This document shows, piece after piece, positions 42,463-53,024 of a stretch of DNA of 64,000 nucleotides. Position 1 is the stretch's first letter. The number at the start of each line of letters is the position of its first letter. The notes under the pieces are model-generated. The model did no database searches. It saw only the letters and a list, made by a program, of their open reading frames with translations, and was not told the origin of the DNA. This DNA comes from Emiliania huxleyi CCMP1516 (taxonomy: Eukaryota > Haptophyta > Isochrysidales > Noelaerhabdaceae). Where the stretch lies: the NCBI RefSeq assembly GCF_000372725.1, contig NW_005198017.1:110286-174285 (forward strand). Reading direction: 5' to 3'. The position numbers and the translations under genes are program-made.

Positions 42463-44882
42463 TCACGAGCCCCCCTTGGGAGGTCGCGCCTTGGTCGCCC
42501 TCGCCCCGTGCGCTCCTGCCCTCGGCCCTCCCGCCCCGCGCATCTTCTGACTGCGCGCACCGACCGACCGCGAGGAGGTCGACTTGGCGCGCCGACCTGC
42601 CCCCTCCTCGTCTCGCCGCTCCTCCCCCTCCCGCCCCTCCTCCTCGTCGCTCTCCTCCGCCTCCTCCGCCAGCCCCGCCTCCTCTGCGTCGCTCTCCTCG
42701 TCGGAGCTGTTGACGTTGAGCTCGCCCATCCCCGCGACGGCGCCGCTCAGCACCTTGCCGTCCGCGTCGAGCGCCGCCTGCGCGTCGGGCAGCCGCTGCT
42801 GCATCGCCTCTTGCTCGAGCGTGTTCCACACGCCGAGCTTCCCCTTCGAGCCGCCCGCCGCGAGCAGCGACGGCGTGTCGGGCGAGAAGCTCACGTCGAA
42901 GATCTTGCCTAGCTCGAGGTCCTGCGGCAGGGTTAGGGTTAGGGTTAGGGTTAGATCTTGCCGAGGTCCTGCGGCGGCGGGGCGGCGGCGGCAAGGCGGG
43001 CGTCAGCCGCAGCTTTGCGGCCCACGGCTCGGTGCATATCTCGGTGCGCATGTAGGTGCGAGGTGGCACCTTTGTGGCAATCAGCTGCGGCTCCGCGCCG
43101 CTCACATCCCACAGCTTGACCTACAGCGCTCCCTCAGCCGCGGTGAGGCGCCTCGCGCCTCGCAGCCACGCGCCCCGCCCTCCGCCCGCCCGCACCGTCT
43201 TGTCGGCGGAGCCGGTCGCGAGCACGCCCGCGGCGGCCGGGTTGAAGTCGACGGCGCTCGCCGCCTTGCGGTGCGCGCGCATGTCCCAGACAGCCTCGCC
43301 GTCGGAGCGCGCGTCGAAGCAGCGGACGGTGCCGTCCTCGCTCGAGACGACGAAGAGGTGCGGCCGGTGCGGGTCCCACGCCACCGCCTCGGGGTCGGAC
43401 CCCACACCGAGCTGCCAGCTGCGCGCCGCACCCGGCGAGCGGACGTCGGCGACGCAGGCGCGCGCGTCGTACGCGGCGGACAGGAGGAGAGCCTGCTCTG
43501 CGGGGTGCCAAGCGAGGGCCTGCACCTTGTCGCGGTGGTGGCGGAGCGCGAGGACGGACTGCTGGTGGTCGCCGCACCTGCGGTGAGGCGGAGGCGAGGC
43601 GCGGCCGTGAGGCGGAGGGAGGCGGGGCGCCACCCTCGCCACGCTCGGCGGGGGGGGTGCGCACAAGTCCCAGAGGCGGACGGTGGTGTCGGCGGAGCCG
43701 CTCGCGAGCACGTTCCGGCGCAGCTGGCTCCACGCGAGGGCCATCACGGCGTCGGTGTGGCCCTGCGTGCGGCGAAGAGGGGCCTTGAGGGGGCGGGCTT
43801 GGCGGGCGGCCGTTGCAGCGCAGCCGGCTCGCGGGAGCAGCTCTCGCGGGAGCAGCTCTGGCAGAGGGAGGGGGCGAGGACGGGCGGGGCGGAGGGCGGG
43901 GGCGGCGCGCTCCTCCGCCGCGCCGCCCTTTCGCCTCTTCTGAGGCTCCGCGCCCTTCTTCTTCTTCTTCTTCTTCTTCCCCTCGCGGCTCTGCGCGGCC
44001 ACGGCCTCGGCGGCGGCGCCGTCCTGCGCGTCCAGCGCCGCCTGCGCGCCCTCGGCACCGAGCACTGCCACGGGCTCGAGCGCATCGATCACGTCCAGGT
44101 CCCACACCTTTGCGGGCAGGGCACGGTCGGGCGTCAGCCGGAGGGACCAGCCCTGCGACGCCACGCGAGGCGCGCCTCGATGTACGGCGCAAACGTGCCG
44201 ACGGCGAGCATGTTTGAGCGGCGGGCGTCCGCGGCGTCCGCGGCGCCGAGCGAGGCGTGCGGACGGTAGTCCATCCAGGCTAGGGAGAGCGGGAAGACGG
44301 GGAGCGGGATGTCGTGGTGCGTGTACAGGTTGTCGTGCGGCTCCTCGTACACGAAGACCTCGACCGTCGAGAACTGCTCCTCGGACCGTGCGCCGACCAG
44401 CACGAGGTCCGTCGGCTGCAGCGCGAAGTCGTCCTCGTCCGAGTCGACGTCGTCCTCCTCCCGCAGCGTCATGTGCGGGTCCTCCTTCGGGCTGGAGTAG
44501 TAGGCGAGGTTGCCCGTCATCGACGGCAGCGCGAGGCCTCCTTCCGAGTCGTCAGAGTCCGAGTCGGCCGCGTCGCCGCGAGCTCGCTAAAGACAAGGGC
44601 GGCCGGCCGTCAGCACCCGGCGCGCGAGAAGCGGTGCGCTGGGCGCGATGAGAGCGCACCCGCTTCGCGCCGCTCGGTGCCTCGCTGGCCTCGGCTACCG
44701 TCGCATCCGGCCTGTGGCGGCAGAGCGGGCGGGCAGGCTGTGAGACGCGGCGCTCGGAAAGGCAGGGCGAGCGGCGCGGTGGCACACCCGGCCTCCGCCT
44801 CGTCCTCGCTGTCGATCGGGTCCTGCGTGCGTGGAACCGCCGCCGGGACGCCTCGCCTGGCCCATACGATCGAGGAGAGCAT
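42463..44882 (-). CDS. PWP1: PWP1, WD40 ribosome-biogenesis protein
   Basis: PWP1 is a nucleolar WD40 protein needed for rRNA production. It shows the family start (MLSSIVWARRGVPAAVP), DPHMTLREEDDVDSDEDDF, FVYEEPHDNLYTHHDIPLPV, AVGTFAPYIE/VWDLDVIDALEP, a Lys-rich KKKKKKKK insert, TDAVMALAWSQLRRNVLASG and SADTTVRLWDL. DKVQALAWHPAEQALLLSAA, ASAVDFNPAAAGVLATGSAD, KLWDVSGAEPQLIATK and DLELGKIFDVSFSPDTPS follow, with an acidic tail. Exons: 44882-44793, 44586-44176, 44107-43665, 43577-43196, 43120-43070, 42921-42463 (611 aa). Introns 44587-44792 and 44108-44175 are GC-AG. Intron 42922-43069 contains telomeric repeats. Confidence 0.93.
42929..42954 (+). repeat. Interstitial telomeric repeat (TTAGGG)4 in a PWP1 intron
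   Basis: Four TTAGGG units on the plus strand (CCCTAA in the gene's sense). They are bracketed by a duplicated host segment: gatcttgcc-gaggtcctgcgg at 42901-42927 and atcttgccgaggtcctgcgg at 42955-42974. The new copy of gccgcag remains the 3' splice site. Confidence 0.9.
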
Positions 44883-45122
44883 GCAGTCTCTTCCACGATG
44901 GCAGCGTGCAGGAAGTTTTTTCTTTTTTCAAATTTCTTTTCATTTGAGGAAGAGTTACTGCTCCGCCCACCCTGATCCTGAACTTGCTTTTCTTTCAAAT
45001 TACTTTTCTTCAGCTGTAACGTGCTTGTCCCGCATGAACACACCAGAGAGAGAGATTTCAATACCAAACAACTCTTGTCACACTACCAACCAGCGAGAGG
45101 GCGAGACGATCGAGGTCCCGTA

Positions 45123-45585
45123 CAGTCTGTTGCGGGCATTAAGAAAACAGGATCCCGCGGCACGCCGCCGTTTCTAAGCCTTTCCACCCACCCCACCCAC
45201 CCCACGCCGTGGTTTCTTAGCTTCGGCCGGCACCCCAGGCAGGTCAGCCGGGATCTAGGAATTTTTAGGTAAAATGACAATAAGGAAGCGCTGGACCGAT
45301 GCGCCAGTCAGCAGTCTTGGGATGACAGGAAGACGCACACACCTCCATCCACACCGCCCAGTCCCCAGAACACCGCAGACTTAGCTCTTAGGCAAAATGA
45401 CAAGTGCGCGCGCCGCGCAGGCGAAGAGAAAATTTGAGCGGGGCTCCTGTTCACGTGTTCACACTCGTGTGTGGGCCCTTTCTTGGGGCCGCGCCTGCGG
45501 CGCGCTGTGGTTTCTTAGATTTTTTGCGGAAATCGCTCGGCGTGGTTTCTTAATGCCCTGTTTTCTTAATGCCCGCAACAAACTA
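45123..45585. mobile_element. Tc1/mariner-type MITE (463 bp)
   Basis: The left end reads CAGTCTGTTGCGGGCATTAA and continues gaaaacagg; the right end is the inverse with two mismatches. TA stands on both sides (45121-45122 and 45586-45587). A TA duplication with a CAGT-type end is the Tc1/mariner pattern. The interior has no transposase; a second partial inverse of the end (cttaatgccctg) precedes the right terminus. Confidence 0.8.
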
Positions 45586-45826
45586 TACCACGCGGAATCG
45601 ACGTATCCAGTGCCGTCAAGTGATCTGTGATCTGTGATCTGTGAGGGTCCGCCCGCAGGCGCAGGGGGAGGTGTCAATCACGCTCCCGGGACGCCGGAGA
45701 GATCGGGTTGGTCTCCCCCGCCTTCAGCCCTGACCCGACGGGGACGCCACGCCACCCTCGCCCAGGGATCTACAATGCTGTCTTAAGGTCCGACCTGTGG
45801 GCTCTGCCTGCGCTCGGCACCGGGCA

Positions 45827-46728
45827 CTGAGGGAGGGTGTAGATGATGTAGAGTGTAGAGCGCTGTAGAGCTTGTAGAGCTGTAGAGCGCTGTAGAGCTG
45901 TAGAGCTCTACATCCGGCGCGTGACGATGTGAGTCGCCTGTAGAGCGATGTAGAGCGCGATTTTGCTGTAGAGTTTGTTGTAGAGGCTCTACAGCCAAAC
46001 CGCCGGGAAGGCAGTGACTCAAAGAGGTCGAGCCGCGCTAATGGGGTGTCTCCGAGCTTACTGGAGCTCTGATGGACAGCCCTGACTATCCCTGACACAC
46101 AGAGAGTCACTCTGACGGCACACAACACCCTATGACTGCGTCATGACCAGCCTGCCATGTGTCGCCGGTGCCGCATTCGTCTCGCTGTGCTTCTTTAGCA
46201 GGCGGTGGACTGTCGGCTGCGAGGACGGTCGCATTTGCGCGAGGCGAGGCGATCATTGTTGAGCGTTGCATGCGCCATGACTCGCGCCAGCGCGTGCGGG
46301 AGCTCCTGGCTGAGCGTTGAGTCCAGGCGAGTTGCGCTGGCCACTATCGCTACGCCGAGCCGAGCTGACGCGCCGAGGCGCCGGCCAGTCGCAGCCGTGA
46401 GGCATGCCACAGCAGCAGAGGCACCTGCCGCCCATTGGGCGGGCAGACAGAAGGTCAGGGCAGCACTGGCAAGTGCAACGCGCCTCATGTCGGAGAGCGA
46501 CCGTGCCTCCCGTTCGCCGCTTATGATGTAGAGTTTGTTGTAGAGATTTCACGTTGTACTTTTAGCTTACTGGGAGAAAAGAGGCGCCTCTACATCGCTC
46601 TACAGGCGACTCACATCGTCACGCGGCGGATGTAGAGCTCTACAGCTCTACAGCGCTCTCCAGCGCTCTACATCTCTACAGCTCTACAGCGCTCTACACT
46701 CTCTACACCCCTCTACACCCTCCCTCAG
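45827..46728 (-). mobile_element. Long-TIR element, copy D (902 bp)
   Basis: It has the same CTGAGGGAGGGTGTAG ends, interior and orientation as copy A. No 8-bp duplication is found (accgggca versus ccgccgag), so it is older or rearranged. About 25 bp of foreign sequence (acttttagcttactgggaga, then aaag) replace element sequence at 46557-46581. The same string is found at 30288 in the dispersed repeat region. Confidence 0.9.
46195..46488 (-). CDS. Small element-borne ORF (97 aa), copy D
   Basis: It has the same length and start as in copies A and B, with several substitutions (for example LTFC for LAFC, and TLNNDRL for TRLNARL). The frame is intact despite divergence, but the changes are mainly replacement changes. 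Confidence 0.3.
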   Translation of the reverse strand: MRRVALASAALTFCLPAQWAAGASAAVACLTAATGRRLGASARLGVAIVASATRLDSTLSQELPHALARVMAHATLNNDRLASRKCDRPRSRQSTAC

Positions 46729-47370
46729 CCGCCGAGTTTGATCGACAATCGCGAGATTGACCGCCGTTGACCAGAGAATCGACGGCAGCATGCAAACGAT
46801 GTGCCAGCTTCCATGGCGCTCGCGCCGCGCAGGCTGGCCCATCGCTCTCTGGCGCTCTCCGGGCCACGCGCGGCGCCACGCGTGCCGCGCGCCACTCGCC
46901 GCGGCAGGCAGTACAGCGCCACTGCAGCCTCGCGAACGTCGCGCACAAGATCCAGGAGGCTGCCCACCAAGCAGCAGAGTGCTGCACCGGCATGCAGCGG
47001 AGGCTGTGGCGCTGCGGCGCCGTCTCCCCGCCCTGTCCACGGAGCAGGCGCGCGGCGGCACGGCCCTCCACCAGTCGCAGGAGGTGCGCACCTCCCAAAG
47101 GAAGCACCAGATGCTCCCTCAGCACACGCAGCTTTGCGCAGCGCAGCGCACGGGCCGCGCCACCCAAAGCCGACCCTCAGTCTGCCCGAGAGGCTGCCCG
47201 CGGAAGGCCTGGCAAGCGCGCGCCCGCCTCCTCACCCTTGTTTTCTTTTGTTACTTTACTGCCAAGAGGGCGGCGGCTGGGCAAGGTGCGCAAGGTTGCT
47301 GTCTCCGCATCAGCTCGCCCACCGCGCAGCGCAGCACCGCACCTAAGTGCCCCTTCTTTTTTCAGCAGCC
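46729..47370. other. Region upstream of CAP gene
   Basis: Open frames exist on both strands but none has family signatures. The run tttcttttttcagcagcc directly before the CAP start could be a 3' splice site, so a non-coding first exon may lie here. Confidence 0.4.
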
Positions 47371-48828
47371 ATGCCGCAGCCCGGAGTGATGGGCGCCAGC
47401 GGCCTATCGGAGGGCGGCGCGAAGCCGCCCTTGAAGAAGCCGGACTGGAACAAGGGCCACCTTCGTGTGGCGAATGCAAACAGTCCCTTCGCGGCTGAGC
47501 TCTTCCTGCAGATGAACCGTGCGCGGTCTGACCCGGTCACCTACGCGGACGAGATGTACAGCGAAACTGCAAAGGAGACGCTGCTGAAACAGAATCCGGC
47601 TCCGCCGCTCCAGCTGATCAGCTCCGGGATGACAAAGGCGTGCCTCGACCATGTGCAGGACATGAAGAAGGTGGACCTGCTGACTGTGCAGGACGTGCAC
47701 ACGGGCCGCGACGGGTCCAACCCGCTGGCTCGGATGGAGCGGTGCGCTGCGCGCGGCTGCGAGGGCGGGCAGAGCGCCGCCGCGCCGCACGCAACAGCAC
47801 CCGCCCCGCGCAGGTATGGGGACTGTGTGGGGGATGTCGCGGCGGAGATGGTGCTGCTCAAGCCCGCCAAAAAGGCAGAGGTGCGGCCGCCACGCCGAGG
47901 CCGCCCCGCGCGCAGCGGCGCCGCGTGGAGGCGGCACGGGCCCCTCGGCTGGCCAGCAGCCGGGGAGAGCACTGGGGGAGCAGCCGGGGAGAGAAGCCGG
48001 GGAGGGCAGCCTTGTCGAGCAGCCTTGAAGGGAGAGAGAGGGAGAGGGGAGGGGAGGGCGAGAGCCGCCGCAGCCACCCGCGCTCGCCGACGCGCACCGG
48101 CGGCGAGGCTGCCCTCGACCGACAGCCGGCCCCGCCTCCCGCCCGTAGCGGCCTGACAAGGCGGACGTGGCGGCCGATGTGCGAGCGGTGATGACCCAGG
48201 CGAGATGCGCCGCCGCGCGCCCCGCGCCGCCTCCGCCAGCCCGAGGGGGCGCAGCTAGCCCGGGGCCCCCGCTTGCCGCCGTCCCAGCTGGTCCCCTCCC
48301 CGTGCGGTCAGATGATCGAGGACCCGGGGAAGCTGGAGATCCTCTTTCGGTCCGACTGGAGGCGCGGCCTGGGGGGGGAGGGGAAGGGAGGGAGGGAGGG
48401 AGGGAGGAGGGAGGGAGGGAGGGAGGGAGGAGGGAGGGAGGGAGGGAGGGAGGAGGGAGGGAGGGAGGGAGGGAGGAGGGAGGGAGGAGGGAGGAGGCCG
48501 CTCGCCTCGTGGGCGCGGCTCTTGAGGCGCGGCCCGGCCCGCCTCTCCGCCGCAGGGCGAGCGGGATCGGCTCCGGCATGTACGGCAAGGGGGGTAGGAT
48601 GGTCGTCTGCACCTTCACCACGGAGTTTGACGACAACCCGTGCACACCCACGCACAGCCGGCGGGCGGCGGCGCGCTCGCCCTCAGCCAGAGGGCTGGCG
48701 CGTGTAGGTACGCCTCGTGGGTGGACGTCAACGTCAAGACGCGCGTCTTTGGCGCGGGCTGCTGCCTCTGCTTCATCACGCCCGAGCCGATCAACATCAA
48801 AGTCACTGTGCCGTGCTCCATCATGTGA
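47371..48828 (+). CDS. CAP-superfamily (SCP/PR-1-like) protein
   Basis: CAP proteins have a conserved alpha-beta-alpha sandwich. Seen here: AELFLQMNRARSDPVTYADE (helix 1), LISSGMTKACLDHVQDM, VQDVHTGRDGSNPLARMER (the H-TG-DGS motif), YGDCVGDVAAEMVLL, AVMTQMIEDP, GIGSGMYGKGGRMVVCTFTT (the final strands), then a beta-rich tail ending INIKVTVPCSIM. Exons: 47371-47741, 47814-47880, 48149-48199 (acceptor uncertain by 12 nt), 48312-48361, 48556-48639, 48708-48828 (247 aa). Introns 48200-48311 and 48362-48555 begin with GC. No signal peptide is seen at the ATG used, which is unusual because most CAP proteins are secreted. Confidence 0.82.
48368..48500 (+). repeat. Purine (GGGA)n / GGAGG array in CAP intron
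   Basis: About 130 bases of ggagggaggg-type repeat make up most of the intron at 48362-48555. The strand is pure purine and could form triplex or G-quadruplex structures. Confidence 0.95.
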
Positions 48829-49274
48829 CGAGGCGCCGCAGCCCGGCGCCCCTCTGTGGTCTCGCTTCCAGGCCGCGAGCTTATTTATTGAGAGAGGCAC
48901 TGCCAGTGATGTCGCTGTATCCTATAAACGTTGAGGTCATGTGTCGTTCGTGACGATTGAGTTCGGACACTCGTGCCACACATCGCGTGCAATCGTCACC
49001 GGGGAGGAGCGAGAGAAAAAAAGGGTGTGTACGTCCTCCTCACTCCTCTCTGTCTCTCGATTGATGGATCGGTCGAGCTGCATATCCACTCTAAACTTTG
49101 AAAATCCATCTCGCATCTGCAACTACTCCACACAGATGCGGTACAGCAGTCCTCCAGTTTCGCTGCGCAACCCATGTGCGCCCACACGCCGCACGGCTGA
49201 GGTAGAGATCGAGATGTCGACCTCCTGGAAACACACACACCGATACATGACATGTATGGCGCGCGTCTCACACA
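48829..49274. other. Intergenic region between convergent genes
   Basis: 3' flanks only; nothing else is seen. Confidence 0.5.
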
Positions 49275-50734
49275 TCACAACGTCCGAAAGCCGGAGCGGT
49301 AGCCTCCGGAGTCTGAGCGAGGGGCGGGCCGTGCCGCCTCCGGAGAACGGTAGCCAGAGGCCGAGCGGCTGACCGACTCTCTCACCGACGACCAGCGCGG
49401 CAACGTCCTCGCGACCAGACTCGCGAGACGGAGGACGCCCCTCGCCGCCTGAGAGAAGGGCCGCGGCCGAGACGCCGTGGTCGTGCCGTCAAGCAAGCGC
49501 GCGCCCCCGTGCGCCGATCTGCGCCGGCGAGGTGAGGGCCCGCCGCTCGGCGCCGCCACCCGCTCGCGGCGCAGGTAGGTCCGGAACGCCCTGAGCCACT
49601 TGACAGCGCCGGCGAGGATCCCGATCCCGATGAAGGAGCAGACGCAGAGCGCGGCGACGGCGTCGACGAAGGCGGGGGACGGGCCGCGCGCCCCCTCCCC
49701 CTGCCGCGCCAGGGCCATCAAGACGAGGCTCTCGGCCAACGTCGTGAGGGAACGCGCAAAGTCGGAGAGCAAATGCAGCGCGGCAGAGAGCATGTTGACG
49801 TTGCCTCCGCCGCCGGCAGCACAGCTGGCCGCGCTCGCATCGCAGCCCGCGGCGGGAGCTGCATCGCCGTCGGCCTGGGACTCGGGTTGGGCCCCGCTGG
49901 TCGCGCCCTCTGCAGCGACCGGCTCGACGGGCGCTGCAGGAGCCTCGCGCGCCGCGTGCGCCGCCGTCCTGGCCGCCGCCTTGGGCGCGGCTCCGTGGGC
50001 CTCGTCCCAGTGCCACACCTTGAGGGGCGGGGAGGTGGCGAGGTGGTGGCAAGCAGCGGTAAGGGAGGTGGCGGGGAGGTGTGTGGGAGGAGGCGTGCTA
50101 TAGTAGAAGGCGGAGCAGCGGTGAGGGAGGTGGGGAGGAGGTGGGGAGGATGACTCAAGCAGGAGGGGTGGTATGGGGTGCCTTGAAGGCGAGCAGCGAC
50201 GCCACGTCGAAGGCGATGCCTACAGGCAGGCGCCTCTCTCCTCAAGACAAGAAGGAGCGCCCCTGTGCGGCCAGGAGAGAGGCTGCCGAGCAGCGCAAAG
50301 ACGAGGATTATGGTGGCATCGACGTGCTGCTGCTTGACTGGAGTGCCGACGTCGAGGTTGCTGATGGCATGGAGCCCGAAGAAGAGCGTGAACGAGAAGA
50401 GCAGGAGCAGCGAAATGGCAGACATCACCAGCTCCAGCCGCTGCTTGAGCCGGGCAGGTGCGCATTCGGCGAGCAAGTTGCCGGAATATGAGATGGTGTC
50501 GGCGAGCATGGACGCGCAGTCGACGGCCAGCGCAAGCGAATGTGCAGCGAGCGCTGCCACGTACTGCGTGACGGTGATGAAGGAGAAGAGGATGCCAGCG
50601 AGCAATAGTACTCGAGCATTCTTTGACAGCCGCCGCCGCCGCCGCCGCGGAGGCGCCACAGTATGCGACGGGGCGGCTGGGATGGCCACGCTCGACTCCG
50701 GCTGTATGGGCTGTATGTCCGCCGCTCTACACAT
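49275..50734 (-). CDS. Cation diffusion facilitator (CDF/ZnT-type) metal transporter
   Basis: CDF proteins export Zn2+, Mn2+ or similar ions from the cytosol. Helix 2 reads HSLALAVDCASMLADTIS, aligning with the ZnT motif SLA--DA-H-L-D. Helix 5 reads NVNMLSAALHLLSDFARSL, aligning with the N---A--H---D block. Exons: 50734-50287, 50219-50182, 50018-49275 (409 aa). Both introns (50220-50286 and 50019-50181) are GC-AG, the second filled with cctccccac repeats. The helix-2 His of the usual HxxxD pair is Ser here, while helix 5 keeps His and Asp. AATTCTTTT lies 66 nt before the start (50801-50809). The Arg-rich N terminus (RRRRRRLSKN) precedes helix 1; a long basic tail follows helix 6. Confidence 0.78.
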
Positions 50735-51609
50735 CACGGTGAGCGTGTCGCGGCCAACGTTGTCAGACGGCAATGCGCGCACCGCGATCCTACTCGCGGG
50801 AAAAGAATTTCACTGTTCGAACCAGAAACCCCCTGAAAATGACTTTGTGTGAGCTCTGTGTCTTGATCTGCTAAGAACAAACCTAATGATAAAAGGAATT
50901 CGACTCGCCGCTTTCCTCTGTGATTCTGTGTGAGCTCTGTGTCTTGTTTTGCCCTGTGTCTTGTTTTGCCAGCAATAGCTACAACAACATACCCGTGAAT
51001 CACCTAGTGGGCCATAGTGGGCCACTGCCACCATTCTTTTTCTGCCCATAACAAATTGCCCTGCCCAACATATTTTAGTTACTGGGTCCTAATGGCCATG
51101 TGGGAGAAGTTTGGTCTTTGTTTCATGGGGGGATCTGGATATATTCACGGCTAAAGTTGGTGCCGGCACGGCTCCCCTAGCCGGTCTCTCGGGGCAGGCC
51201 GGGAAGAGCCTCCAGGCCTTCTGTGGAGCTTAGGTAGGGTCCCCAGCCAGCCTCCAGCTGCAAGGCAGTCTCCAGGGGCCATGTAGCATGCCTGACATGA
51301 CAGTGGTCAGTGCAACCCACCCGGACACGGGTAGCGCACCAGAGAGGGCCTGTCCTCGTCGTCGAAGCCGGCGGCGGCCCGCGTGGCGCGAAGCGGAAGT
51401 CATCGGCACCGCCGAATCCGGAGCCTAAGAAGGGGAGGAAGAAGTGAGCAAGGAGTGCAGTCTGTGTTTTGCAAGAATGGTGACACGCGTAGACACAAGT
51501 ACTAGTACGACCTGAGTACGCTCCAGGCTCCAGCCACACAGCCAGGCCAGTGCTTTGCAATGCCGCACACGCCAAAAGTGAAAACGAGCAGTGCTACGTG
51601 CGGAGTGTG
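50735..51609. other. Intergenic region with small direct repeats
   Basis: tgtgagctctgtgtcttg occurs at about 50848 and 50929, followed by a doubled tgtcttgttttgcc. The region 51180-51480 has the look of a terminal exon on the minus strand (FLGSGFGGADDF) but no partner exon was found. Confidence 0.45.
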
Positions 51610-52260
51610 GGATTACTCACGACTGGGCGTGTCGCGACCGCCGCCGCGAGGCTCGTGGCGATGGAGGCGCCGGCGCCAGCATGCGCCGCCTCCCTCAACG
51701 CCCGAAACTCGGTCACAGCCGGCGGAGCGACGGCGGCAGAGATGCGGGCCGCCGGCGACCTCACACGGCGTCGCACGCCGTAGAGGTAGCCCCGAGAGAC
51801 GCCGCAAGGTGCGTCGCGACCGCCGCCGCGAGGCTCGTGGCGATGGAGGCGCCGGCGGCAGCATGCGCCGCCTCCCTCAACGCCCGACACTCGGTCACAG
51901 CCGGGGGAGCGACAGCGGCAGAGATGCGGGCCGCTGGCGACCTCACACGGCGCCAAGCGCCGTAGAGGTAGCCCCGAGAGACGCAGCTGGGTGTGTCGCG
52001 ACCGCCGCCGCGAGGCTCGTGGCGATGGAGGCGCCGGCGCCAGCATGCGTCGCCTCCCTCAACGCCCGAAACTCGGTCACAGCCGGCGGAGCGACGGCGG
52101 CAGAGATGCGGGCCGCCGGCGACCTCACACGGCGTCGCACGCCGTAGAAATGACCCCGAGAGACGCCGCAAGGTGCGTCGCGACCGCCGCGAGGCTCGTG
52201 GCGATGGAGGCGCCAGCGGCAGCATGCGCCGCCTCCCTCAACGCGCGACACTCGGTCGAG
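51610..52260. repeat. 182-bp tandem satellite, about 3.5 copies
   Basis: Units beginning gtcgcgaccgccgcc start near 51630, 51812, 51994 and 52177. Each contains gatggaggcgccggcg and ctcggtcacagccgg. 182 is not a multiple of three and frames drift between copies, so it is not a coding repeat. Confidence 0.9.
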
Positions 52261-53024
52261 GCTGGCTCGAACTGCTCGAGGCCAGCTGCCTGACTTGTAT
52301 TGACAGCGAGTGTGTCGCCACTCGCTCCTGACCACACGTTGAGGGGGGCGTGGACATGTTAGCCCTCGGCAGCTGCGATGCGCACACACCTGTCGCACGG
52401 ATCCAGCGGTGGTGGCGATATGCTGCTCGGCGAGCCAAAGAGAGCGTGCCACCGAGAGCGTGCCACCGAGAGCGTGCCACCTAGAGCGGAGTGCGCCGCC
52501 CTCCGCAGCGGGAGTCGGTTGCGGGTGGTGCAGCGGCGCCGTGATAGAACAACAGGCGCCGGCTCGGCACGCTGAGTGCACACGCGACGCGTCGCGCGTG
52601 CACGCACTGCTCGTGCAGCGCCAAACAGCGTCCGCCAGCGCAGAGAAAGGAGCCCGTGCCGACTCGTGCACGCCTGCGACAGCTCGAGCGGCTCAGCGCG
52701 AGTGCTGCCTCACATCCGGTCGGCTCACAGTGCTTGGGCAGCCAGGCTCACCGTCGGCGAGAGCAGCTGCGAGCGACACCACGTCGAGCCAAGGCGACGC
52801 TTTCTTCCGTGGCCGCCGCGGCTCGTTTCCGCCACGCGGTGGGGTGCGGCGGAGGCCGAGGCGTGCGCCAGCCGCGCTCGAGATCAGCAGGCGGCCTGGG
52901 AGGGCGCTCACACGCCGCGACGACCTCGGCGAAGCGAGGCGTCGAGCCAGGTCATTCACGGATACCTAAACTAATAATAAAACGCGTGTCAACGGCCCGG
53001 GACGGGCGCGACACAGCAGATACC
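52261..53024. other. Region upstream of NEK6/7-like gene
   Basis: A 16-bp tandem (gagagcgtgccaccga, three units) lies at 52440-52485. Otherwise nothing is recognised. Confidence 0.5.

Noticed and set aside
42922-42960. Chromosome end suggested by TTAGGG repeats
   Set aside because: Only four units, inside an intron of a conserved gene, with normal genes on both sides.
46757-47389. Mitochondrial-type protein upstream of the CAP gene
   Set aside because: Arg/Ala-rich frames are open in several registers on both strands here, with no conserved block.
51560-52147. 195-codon protein over the satellite
   Set aside because: The repeat period of 182 is not a multiple of three, and successive units are read in different frames.
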